Assembly: GCA_016873575.1 (NCBI GenBank)
Contig: VGWY01000118.1
Span: 1 to 8,078 of the forward strand
Source: Nitrospira sp.
Lineage (GTDB): Bacteria > Nitrospirota > Thermodesulfovibrionia > Thermodesulfovibrionales > SM23-35
Reading direction: 5' to 3'
Length of the DNA stretch: 8,078 nt
Below the pieces are notes generated by a model. That model did no database searches. It worked only from the letters and a program-made list of their open reading frames with translations, and had not been told where the DNA came from. Shown here piece by piece: positions 1-5,314 of this stretch; position 1 is the first letter of the stretch, and each line of letters begins with the position of its first letter. The position numbers and the translations under genes are program-made.

Positions 1-20
1 TTTGTGTTACCATTTCTCAT
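1..20 (-). CDS. 5' end of a minus-strand gene cut by the window edge
   Basis: On the minus strand an ATG at 20-18 follows a good Shine-Dalgarno sequence (AAAGGAG, about 8 nt upstream) and opens a frame reading MRNGNT before the window ends. Six codons are too few to identify a family. The start is supported by the ribosome binding site. The site itself lies in the 3' arm of a long hairpin on this transcript (see 21-83), an arrangement known from transposase genes of several insertion sequences, where it blocks translation of read-through transcripts. A transposase is therefore a reasonable guess, but it is inference only. Any other gene with a structured leader would look the same here. Confidence 0.4.
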
Positions 21-89
21 GGCTATACTCCTTTCTTTGAGTTGGTCTCAGCCAACTTGCTAATATCAAGAAAGAGTATAGCCTTTTTT
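21..89 (+). terminator. Long hairpin plus T6: plus-strand terminator and minus-strand RBS-sequestering leader
   Basis: Arms 21-40 and 66-83 pair over 18 bp with two single-base bulges (C31, T38). An inner hairpin pairs 41-45 with 52-56 around the loop TCTCAG. On the plus strand the stem is followed by TTTTTT at 84-89, the form of an intrinsic terminator. On the minus strand the same stem lies directly 5' of the ATG at 20 and pairs the ribosome binding site (AAAGGAG) with CTCTTT. The structure could therefore both stop plus-strand transcription and silence translation of long minus-strand transcripts. The pairing is seen directly; the function is inference. Confidence 0.6.
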
Positions 90-121
90 AAGCTCCCTCA
101 ACCTCACTGTAATATAGCAAG

Positions 122-136
122 CTCTTTGCCAAAGAG
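122..136. repeat. Short perfect palindrome with 1-nt centre
   Basis: CTCTTTG-C-CAAAGAG: 7-nt arms around a single C. It lies just upstream of the C/G hairpin repeat at 147-180 and may be part of the same element. No function can be assigned. Confidence 0.3.
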
Positions 137-146
137 GGGTACATTG

Positions 147-180
147 CCTCCCTTTAGCAAAGGGAGGTGAGGAGGGATTT
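147..180 (+). repeat. C/G-rich hairpin repeat, copy A
   Basis: CCTCCCTTT pairs perfectly with AAAGGGAGG around the loop AGC (147-167). It is followed by TGA, a second G-rich tract GGAGGG (171-176) and ATTT. A related copy lies at 5265-5299 in the same orientation, also upstream of a gene. Copies share the order C-tract, TTTAG, A-run, G-tract, short linker, second G-tract, ATTT. A T149-A165 pair here is a C-G pair in the other copy, so the stem is kept by compensatory change. From memory, similar C6/G6 hairpins are scattered between genes in many environmental bacteria. Confidence 0.6.
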
Positions 181-186
181 TATAAT
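181..186 (+). promoter_or_regulatory. Candidate -10 box for trpD
   Basis: TATAAT, a perfect -10 consensus, abuts the 3' end of the hairpin repeat 147-180 and lies 75 nt upstream of the trpD start. There is no convincing -35 at 16-18 nt upstream; that stretch is inside the repeat stem. Transcription from here would give a leader of roughly 70 nt. Weak support without the -35. Confidence 0.25.
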
Positions 187-202
187 CAATGTCTTCATAC
201 TT

Positions 203-265
203 ATGACCGTATTAGTAAGTGCGTTGACTATAGCAATGCTATGGCTGCATAGGAGGCACGGATGA
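203..265 (+). CDS. Candidate 20-codon hydrophobic micro-ORF overlapping the trpD start (ATGA)
   Basis: ATG at 203 opens a 20-residue frame, MTVLVSALTIAMLWLHRRHG, whose TGA stop (263-265) overlaps the trpD ATG (262-264). The peptide is a hydrophobic stretch with a basic tail. The two arginine codons are simply the AGGAGG ribosome binding site of trpD. There is one tryptophan codon, too little for classical trp attenuation. The frame is also open upstream to 158 without a better start, and no Shine-Dalgarno sequence precedes the ATG. It may be the remnant C-terminus of a lost gene, a coupling ORF or chance. Confidence 0.18.
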   Translation: MTVLVSALTIAMLWLHRRHG

Positions 266-1272
266 TTAAAGAGGCAATCCACATGCTTGTCAGTAACATA
301 ACCCTTTCAGAGGCTGAAATGGCTGGGTGCATGAAGGAAATCATGGAAGGTAAGGCTACCGATGCCCAGATTGGGGCGTTTCTTACAGCCCTGAGGATGA
401 AAGGTGAGACTGTCGAGGAAATAACTGGAGCAGCGAGGATTATGCGGGAGAAGGCAACGACAATCAAGGCACCTGAAGGAGTCCTTGATACCTGTGGAAC
501 GGGTGGAGACATGGCACACACATTCAATATCTCAACAACAACAGCCATTGTCGTTGCAGGTGCAGGCATACCTGTAGCAAAGCATGGAAACCGTTCTGTA
601 TCAAGTCAGTCAGGAAGTGCTGATGTCCTCGAGGCACTTGGGGTAAAAATAGACCTTGTACCTGAAAAGGTAGAGAAATGCCTCTTTGAGACGGGGTTTG
701 GATTTCTCTTTGCACCACTATTCCATCCTGCCATGAAATATGCGATTGGTCCCCGCCGTGAAATGGGTATACGGACAATTTTTAATATCCTCGGTCCGAT
801 TACAAACCCTGCTAAAGCAAAGCGGCAGATACTCGGAGTGTTTGCCGGCAAACTGACCGAGACACTCGCAATGGTTCTTGGAAACCTTGGTGCTATTGAT
901 GCAATGGTTATTCATGGTAATGATGGGCTTGATGAAATCAGTATCTCTGAAAATACACGGGTTTCAAGATTTAAGGATGGAACGATCAAAAATTTCTTTA
1001 TCAGGCCAGAGGATTTTGGAGTCATGAGAGACAGGATTGAACATATTCGTGGTGGCAACAAGGAGGAGAACGCAGCCATCACCATGTCTATCCTGAATGG
1101 TGGAAAAGGCCCAAGACGTGATATAGTCCTCATGAACTCAGCTGCTGCCCTCATAGTTGCCGGGAAGGCAGGAGATTTCAAAACAGGCATGAGTATGGCA
1201 GAAGATGCAATTGATTCAGGGAAGGCATTAAAGAAACTTGAAACTGTAATAAAAGTAACAAACTCTATCTGA
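262..1272 (+). CDS. trpD: Anthranilate phosphoribosyltransferase
   Basis: Cytoplasmic enzyme of tryptophan synthesis that joins anthranilate to PRPP, giving phosphoribosyl-anthranilate and pyrophosphate. At 336 residues it has full family length. The helical N-terminal domain (to about residue 70) is followed by the PRPP loop CGTGGD (78-83), the long conserved stretch KHGNRSVSSQSGSAD (107-121), the GPRREMGIRT region that contacts anthranilate (163-172), and the metal-binding DGLDE motif (221-225). The start is set by AGGAGG at 251-256, five nt before the ATG. It stands without trpE, trpG or trpC on either side, so it is either the last member of a broken-up operon or a solitary gene. It converges with pyk, leaving 17 nt and no visible terminator between them. 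Confidence 0.97.
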   Translation: MIKEAIHMLVSNITLSEAEMAGCMKEIMEGKATDAQIGAFLTALRMKGETVEEITGAARIMREKATTIKAPEGVLDTCGTGGDMAHTFNISTTTAIVVAGAGIPVAKHGNRSVSSQSGSADVLEALGVKIDLVPEKVEKCLFETGFGFLFAPLFHPAMKYAIGPRREMGIRTIFNILGPITNPAKAKRQILGVFAGKLTETLAMVLGNLGAIDAMVIHGNDGLDEISISENTRVSRFKDGTIKNFFIRPEDFGVMRDRIEHIRGGNKEENAAITMSILNGGKGPRRDIVLMNSAAALIVAGKAGDFKTGMSMAEDAIDSGKALKKLETVIKVTNSI

Positions 1273-1289
1273 CCCCCGTATCCTCATAT

Positions 1290-2708
1290 CTACTCTCCTA
1301 TCCTGTGGAGCTTCATAAAATTGGTTTTCCCCTGTAATGAAAGTGGAGAACTTGAGGTGATCACGATACTGTCGCCTTTTTTTACAATCCGTTCTTCCAG
1401 AAGAGATTTTTCTATCCCTGTTACCATCTCATCAGTAGTCGCTGGCAGTTTCATGATCTTTGGAGTAACCCCCCAGTAAAGACTTACCCTGTTTTTTATG
1501 TTCTCATCGGGTGTTAAGGCAATTATCGGAATCCTTGGTCTGAACTTTGAAAGAAGTATTGCTGTAAAACCTGACTGCGTAAAGGCAACGAGTGCCTTTG
1601 CATGGATATCCTCTGCAGCCCTGCATGCGGCATCTGCTGTGGCCTCAGCAAATGTTCTGCCCCGAATAAATGAAGATTCGCCCGTTTTCATTTGCTCTGT
1701 ATGTCTTATAATCCTGTCCATCATCCTGACGGCATCAACAGGATACTTTCCGGTTGCAGTCTCTGCAGAAAGCATCAATGCATCTGTCCCATCCAGAACT
1801 GCATTTGCAACATCTGTTGTCTCTGCCCTTGTCGGTCTCAGATGCTCGGTCATGGACTCAAGCATCTGCGTTGCGGTGATTACAATCTTTCCTCTTTTAT
1901 TTGCCTCTTCAATTAATCTTTTCTGTATTAATGGAACCTCCTCAGGCGGCATTTCAACACCGAGGTCGCCCCTTGCTATCATAATACCGTCAACCCCGGC
2001 CATGATTTCTTCAATATTACACAGGGCCTCGGGTTTTTCAATCTTTGCAATGAGCGGGATCTGTTGCCCCTTATCTTTCAGCCAATTCTTAACTATTTTG
2101 ATGTCACGGGCTTCCCTGACAAAGGATATGGCTACATAATCAATCCCCATTTTTATCCCAAACAACAGGTCTTTCTTATCCTTTTCAGTAAATGCAGGGG
2201 TAGAGATCTTTATGTTCGGGAAATTGACACCTTTCCTGTCTTTTAATATTCCGCCCTCAATAATCTTTGCATGGAGGGCATTTTCTGTTCGACCAGTAAC
2301 ATGAAGCTGGATGAGTCCGTCATCAAGGAGTATCCGGTCCCCCTTCTTAATGTCTTTAAGAATAGCAGGGTACGATATAAATACCCTTTCATCATTTCCA
2401 ATGCCTTCCCCTGGCATAAGCAGGAGAGATCTTCCTTTTTTAAGCTCAACGGCACCGCCTTCAATAGCCCCAACCCTGATTTTTATACCCTGAAGATCCT
2501 GAAGGATTGCTATTGGTTTATTATATTTTCTCGAACCCTCCCGGATAAGTTCTATTGCCTTTCTATGAGTATCGTGATCGCCATGGGAAAAATTTAATCG
2601 TGCAACATCCATCCCGTTTTTAATCAGTAGAAAAACGCTATCTGCGTCACCAGACGATGGCCCGATTGTACAGACTATCTTTGCCTTCCTGTTAGCCAGC
2701 AAATTCAT
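1290..2708 (-). CDS. pyk: Pyruvate kinase, with K+-independent-type signature
   Basis: Glycolytic enzyme that transfers phosphate from phosphoenolpyruvate to ADP, giving pyruvate and ATP. 472 residues, the usual bacterial length. The N-terminus has KIVCTIGPSS (10-19) and VARLNFSHG (35-43); the barrel has the catalytic lysine in IAKIEKPEAL, the metal-binding MIARGDLGVE and the signature ITATQMLESM. The C-terminal regulatory-type domain is present. The segment equivalent to rabbit residues 113-120 reads LQGIKIRV (72-79). In the known dichotomy of the family, Glu117 with Thr113/Lys114/Thr120 marks K+-dependent enzymes, and Lys117 with Leu113/Gln114 marks K+-independent ones, so this one falls in the second class. 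The usual Pro116 is Ile here. The ATG follows AAAGGAA and lies inside the end of nadB (17-nt overlap), which suggests translational coupling. Confidence 0.97.
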   Translation of the reverse strand: MNLLANRKAKIVCTIGPSSGDADSVFLLIKNGMDVARLNFSHGDHDTHRKAIELIREGSRKYNKPIAILQDLQGIKIRVGAIEGGAVELKKGRSLLLMPGEGIGNDERVFISYPAILKDIKKGDRILLDDGLIQLHVTGRTENALHAKIIEGGILKDRKGVNFPNIKISTPAFTEKDKKDLLFGIKMGIDYVAISFVREARDIKIVKNWLKDKGQQIPLIAKIEKPEALCNIEEIMAGVDGIMIARGDLGVEMPPEEVPLIQKRLIEEANKRGKIVITATQMLESMTEHLRPTRAETTDVANAVLDGTDALMLSAETATGKYPVDAVRMMDRIIRHTEQMKTGESSFIRGRTFAEATADAACRAAEDIHAKALVAFTQSGFTAILLSKFRPRIPIIALTPDENIKNRVSLYWGVTPKIMKLPATTDEMVTGIEKSLLEERIVKKGDSIVITSSSPLSLQGKTNFMKLHRIGE

Positions 2709-4275
2709 ATCTGGTTCCTTTATTCCCCTTCTGCAATGTTATATGCTTTGCCCATTCCTCGCCTTTTTGTGGAAAATCAGACCTGTAATGGGCACCAGCG
2801 CTTCCCTTCCTCTGAATTGCTGCCTCTGTTATGAGTTCAGCTACGGTAAGCATATTTTTGAGTTCGAGTTCACGCCTTGTCAAATAGATTTTATTTAAGA
2901 TAAATGACCATTCAGATAGTTTCTCATGTGTATGTCCGAGAGATTCTCCACACCGTATTATACCAACCTTTTCCCACATTACTTTCCTCAATGTGTGCCG
3001 TATCTCCTCTTTGTCAGGTAACGAGGTATGAGAGGCGGAGGATAAAGGATGGGGAATTTCCTCGCTGTCAATTGATAATTGTTCATTGCTCATTTTAAAA
3101 TTCAATGCTGCCCTGCCTGCCCTTGCACCATAAACAAGTCCTTCAAGGAGGCTATTTGAGGCAAGCCTGTTTGCACCATGAACACCTGTGCATGCTGCCT
3201 CTCCTGCGGCATATAATCCTTTGATGTTTGTGATACCATCTATGTCAGTCTTTACCCCACCCATCATATAATGTGCGGCTGGAGAAACAGGGACCAGCTC
3301 TTTTGTGATGTCAACATTATACTGAAGACATGTTGAATAAATTCTCGGAAACCTGCTTTTCAAAAAGTCCTTCCCGAGGTGGGTAAGATCAAGATATACA
3401 TGTTTGCTCTTTGTTCTAACCATCTGTGAGATGATAGCACGTGATACAATATCCCTCGGTGCAAGTTCTGCATCAGGATGATAATTTTTCATAAAGGGTT
3501 CTCTATTGATATTCCTCAAAATCGCTCCTTCACCCCTCATCGCCTCGCTTAATAAAAACTGAGGAGCTGAAGGTGCAAAGAGGACGGTTGGGTGAAATTG
3601 TACAAATTCCATATCCTCAAGGATTGCACCTGCCCTGTATGCTATAGCCATACCATCTCCTGTTGCAACAGCAGGGTTTGTTGTCCTTGAAAAGATCTGA
3701 CCGGCACCTCCTGTAGCAAGCACTGTTGCACTTGCATAAATAGCGATAATATCCGAATTCCTTAAAACATAAGCCCCTATACACATGCCATCATCAACAA
3801 TAAGATCGACTGCTGTACAGAATGGTAATCTCTGTGCCGTTGGAAAGGATTTAACCTTGTTTATCAGAACCCTTTCCAGCTCCCTCCCTGTAGAGTCGCC
3901 ATGGGCGTGTAATACCCTCCTTCTCGAATGGGCTGCCTCTATGGTAAAGGATAGCCTTGCGCCTTCCTTATCAAACTCAGCCCCCCAGTCTATAAGCTCA
4001 AGGATCCTCTGGGGGCCCTCTTCTACAAGTACCCTTACTGCCTCTTCCCTGCAAAGGCCATCTCCTGCCTTGATCGTATCTTCAAAATGGATACCTACTT
4101 CGTCCTCATCACTCAGGGCAACTGCAACGCCTCCCTGTGCATATTCTGTACTGCTTTCTGTTGGTATGTCCTTTGTAACAATAATCACTGTGCCATAGGG
4201 TGCAAGCTCAATCGCAGCCCTGAGACCAGCAACACCACCACCTATGATAAGAAAATCCACTATTTCTTTTTGCAT
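2692..4275 (-). CDS. nadB: L-aspartate oxidase
   Basis: FAD-dependent enzyme that oxidises L-aspartate to iminoaspartate, the first step of de novo NAD synthesis; NadA then makes quinolinate. 527 residues, close to the usual 530-540. The dinucleotide-binding GGGVAG is at 12-17, followed by STEYAQGGVAVAL (42-54). Residues matching the E. coli active site are all there: E113 (E121), H228 in QFHPT (H244), R274 (R290), H335 in AAHYMMGG (H351) and R370 in GANRLASNSLLEGL (R386). The glutamate at 113 favours aspartate oxidase over the related succinate dehydrogenase and fumarate reductase flavoproteins. Neither nadA nor nadC is in the window. It sits 17 nt after the cyclophilin-fold gene and overlaps pyk, so the three are probably co-transcribed. 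Confidence 0.96.
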   Translation of the reverse strand: MQKEIVDFLIIGGGVAGLRAAIELAPYGTVIIVTKDIPTESSTEYAQGGVAVALSDEDEVGIHFEDTIKAGDGLCREEAVRVLVEEGPQRILELIDWGAEFDKEGARLSFTIEAAHSRRRVLHAHGDSTGRELERVLINKVKSFPTAQRLPFCTAVDLIVDDGMCIGAYVLRNSDIIAIYASATVLATGGAGQIFSRTTNPAVATGDGMAIAYRAGAILEDMEFVQFHPTVLFAPSAPQFLLSEAMRGEGAILRNINREPFMKNYHPDAELAPRDIVSRAIISQMVRTKSKHVYLDLTHLGKDFLKSRFPRIYSTCLQYNVDITKELVPVSPAAHYMMGGVKTDIDGITNIKGLYAAGEAACTGVHGANRLASNSLLEGLVYGARAGRAALNFKMSNEQLSIDSEEIPHPLSSASHTSLPDKEEIRHTLRKVMWEKVGIIRCGESLGHTHEKLSEWSFILNKIYLTRRELELKNMLTVAELITEAAIQRKGSAGAHYRSDFPQKGEEWAKHITLQKGNKGTRYEFAG

Positions 4276-4292
4276 CTCACAGCCCTCAGTCC

Positions 4293-4667
4293 TTAAGCCT
4301 TCTCGATCCTGATTTTCGCTGCTCCTTTTGCTTTCTTGAGAAGTGTTGCATCCCCGATAATCTTTCCAACAAGATTCACTTCACTGGCAGGCACAGGTTC
4401 AGTTCCTCTGCTCATTGGTGTAGGGCCAAAGAATATGGCGAGGGCATTACCTGGAGGCCAGTATCCGATATCACCGACTTTTACCTTTGTTGTTGCTGTA
4501 TCATCGAGCGGCATCTTGACAGGAATCTCGAAATAAAACTCATCACCCCATTCATTGGGCATTGTCTCTACCGGGAGGGCATCTGCAATTGCCTGTGCAG
4601 TTTTCGTATCAAAAAGCTCAGCATCTAAAACTATGTTTTTTACGGTTATTTTTATTGGTGTCGGCAT
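4293..4667 (-). CDS. TM1367-like cyclophilin-fold protein (Cyclophil_like family)
   Basis: A 124-residue protein without signal peptide or membrane segment. The order ALPVETMPNEWGDEFYFEIP (29-48), VGDIGYWPPGNALAIFFGPT (64-83), PMSRG, PASEVNLVGKI matches, from memory, the Thermotoga maritima TM1367 family, whose crystal structure has a cyclophilin-like barrel. Members lack a proven peptidyl-prolyl isomerase activity, and the function is unknown. The start follows AAGGAAG about six nt upstream and is the first gene of the minus-strand block leading to nadB and pyk; its promoter must lie in the AT-rich 4668-4900 region. Presence next to nadB may be chance, as nothing in the sequence ties it to NAD synthesis. 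Confidence 0.85.
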   Translation of the reverse strand: MPTPIKITVKNIVLDAELFDTKTAQAIADALPVETMPNEWGDEFYFEIPVKMPLDDTATTKVKVGDIGYWPPGNALAIFFGPTPMSRGTEPVPASEVNLVGKIIGDATLLKKAKGAAKIRIEKA

Positions 4668-4697
4668 AATAAACTTCCTTAAAATTTATCTAAATTA

Positions 4698-4713
4698 AGC
4701 TATATAGCTATAT
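4698..4713. promoter_or_regulatory. Tandem/palindromic AGCTATAT motif upstream of the minus-strand operon
   Basis: AGCTATAT occurs twice in a row. The overlapping 12-mers 4698-4709 and 4702-4713 are each perfect palindromes. The site lies 31 nt upstream of the start of the cyclophilin-fold gene, where a -10 region or an operator would be expected. It could equally be simple AT-rich sequence. Confidence 0.25.
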
Positions 4714-4721
4714 TTTTAAAT

Positions 4722-4785
4722 GTAGCCGCAACCTTTAGGTTGCGTGGATTAAGATTTTAAAGCGCAGGCTAAAGCCTGCGGCTAC
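4722..4785. repeat. Inverted pair of 23-nt palindromic units (REP/BIME-like)
   Basis: Unit 1 (4722-4744) and unit 2 (4763-4785, opposite orientation) share GTAGCCGCA..CTTTAG..TGCG and are separated by an 18-nt AT-rich spacer. Each folds on its own: GCAACC-TTTA-GGTTGC in unit 1, and GCAGGCT-AA-AGCCTGC in unit 2. The outer ten bases TGTAGCCGCA (4721-4730) and TGCGGCTACA (4777-4786) are perfect inverted repeats, so the whole can also close as a two-armed structure. The units differ at four positions, which form two compensated base pairs, so the hairpin has been kept through divergence. From memory, GTAGCCGCAGGCTTTAGCCTGCG-type repeats are common between genes in several environmental phyla. Confidence 0.75.
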
Positions 4786-4827
4786 AAAGAAATTTAAAAG
4801 AATTGTTCAATTTATCGACTCATTGTA

Positions 4828-4849
4828 TCATATACTGAGAAGTATGTGA
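4828..4849. promoter_or_regulatory. Imperfect palindrome upstream of rpmE
   Basis: TCATATACT-GAGA-AGTATGTGA: 9-nt arms with one mismatch and a 4-nt centre. It lies about 75 nt before the rpmE start and just upstream of the candidate -35 box. It could be an operator or a small hairpin. It does not resemble the Zur box as I know it. Confidence 0.25.
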
Positions 4850-4862
4850 TATTCCATGTAAC

Positions 4863-4892
4863 TTGCTAAAATTCTAATAAATCTATTATTAT
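4863..4892 (+). promoter_or_regulatory. Candidate sigma70-type promoter of rpmE
   Basis: TTGCTA at 4863-4868 and TATTAT at 4887-4892 are separated by 18 nt and are followed by a short leader to the rpmE ribosome binding site (GGAGGG, 4911-4916). The region is AT-rich, so chance matches are easy; position and spacing are reasonable. Confidence 0.4.
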
Positions 4893-4925
4893 ATTTTATA
4901 GTTCATTTCAGGAGGGAGCGATTTT

Positions 4926-5126
4926 ATGAAAGAGGGAATCCATCCATCATACGTAGAGGCGAAGGTTACCTGTGCCTGTGGTGAGACATTCACAACACAG
5001 TCAACAAAGCAGAACATAAAGGTTGATATTTGCTCAAAATGCCATCCGTTCTTTACGGGTAAACAGAAGATAGTTGATGCAGAGGGAAGGGTAGAGAAGT
5101 TTAAGAGAAAATACGCGAAAAAGTAG
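4926..5126 (+). CDS. rpmE: 50S ribosomal protein L31, zinc-binding (C+) form
   Basis: Small protein of the large ribosomal subunit that lies at the interface with the 30S subunit. At 66 residues it is of normal length. The N-terminus MKEGIHPSYVEAKVTCACGE is typical of the family. Four cysteines, C16 and C18 (CAC) and C36 and C39 (CSKC), form the zinc site, so this is the C+ paralogue rather than the cysteine-free form induced under zinc shortage. HPFFTGKQK (40-48) is the family signature, and the tail is lysine-rich. GGAGGG at 4911-4916 fixes the start. It has its own promoter-like sequence and a strong terminator directly after, so it is probably monocistronic although it lies in front of the DUF1385-prfA genes. 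Confidence 0.97.
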   Translation: MKEGIHPSYVEAKVTCACGETFTTQSTKQNIKVDICSKCHPFFTGKQKIVDAEGRVEKFKRKYAKK

Positions 5127-5142
5127 ATACGCTCAATAAACG

Positions 5143-5184
5143 AAAGTCGTTAGTCGTATGTCTCAAGACTAACGACTTTTTTTT
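5143..5184 (+). terminator. Intrinsic terminator of rpmE
   Basis: A perfect 13-bp stem, AAAGTCGTTAGTC (5143-5155) with GACTAACGACTTT (5167-5179), encloses an 11-nt loop and runs into a T-tract to 5184. It starts 16 nt after the rpmE stop codon. Confidence 0.93.
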
Positions 5185-5192
5185 AGTACTTT

Positions 5193-5252
5193 GGGGACAG
5201 TCCCGATTCTACGACTCCACTTCGTTTCGTCCGTAAATCTGGGACAGTCCCC
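5193..5252. repeat. Paired GGGACAGTCCC palindromes in an inverted arrangement
   Basis: GGGGACAGTCCC (5193-5204) and GGGACAGTCCCC (5241-5252) are each self-complementary around a central A. The extended arms 5193-5213 and 5232-5252 are also roughly inverted copies of each other (GATTCTACG against CGTAAATCT), enclosing an 18-nt centre. From memory, GGGGACAGTCCC-like sequences occur as mobile palindromes near Y1-type (REP-associated tyrosine) transposases in several bacterial groups; no such transposase is visible here. Confidence 0.6.
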
Positions 5253-5264
5253 TTATGACCCACG

Positions 5265-5299
5265 CCCCCCTTTAGAAAAGGGGGGATTCGGGGGGATTT
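5265..5299 (+). repeat. C/G-rich hairpin repeat, copy B
   Basis: CCCCCC (5265-5270) can pair with either of two GGGGGG tracts (5280-5285 or 5290-5295), which are separated by ATTC and followed by ATTT. It is the counterpart of copy A at 147-180, in the same orientation. It ends 15 nt before the start codon of the DUF1385 gene, so it would form a stable structure in that gene's leader if transcription begins upstream. Confidence 0.65.
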
Positions 5300-5314
5300 G
5301 AAAGGTATTTTCAG

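Noticed and set aside
139..146. GTACATTG shared by 139-146 and 7951-7958, as possible ends of one IS
   Set aside because: The match is eight bases only, the flanks differ, and an element spanning all these housekeeping genes is not credible. Most likely chance.
224..252. TTGACT at 224 as a -35 box of trpD
   Set aside because: A -10 at proper spacing would fall at about 246-252 and put the transcription start inside or after the ribosome binding site, only a few bases before the ATG.
1498..2139. Long plus-strand frame (213 codons) opposite pyk
   Set aside because: It lies wholly antisense to a clear pyruvate kinase with all motifs, its translation resembles no family, and it lacks a convincing ribosome binding site. 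It is a shadow of the real gene's codon use.
3785..4198. Plus-strand frame (137 codons) opposite nadB
   Set aside because: Antisense to a full set of L-aspartate oxidase motifs, with no independent support.
4698..4786. CRISPR array
   Set aside because: There are only two repeat units, in inverted rather than direct orientation, with an 18-nt spacer; nothing in the window shows regularly spaced direct repeats.
4715..4798. TTTAAA on both sides of the inverted palindrome pair as a target duplication
   Set aside because: The right copy is 6 nt away from the repeat end and the surroundings are AT-rich, so the match has little weight.
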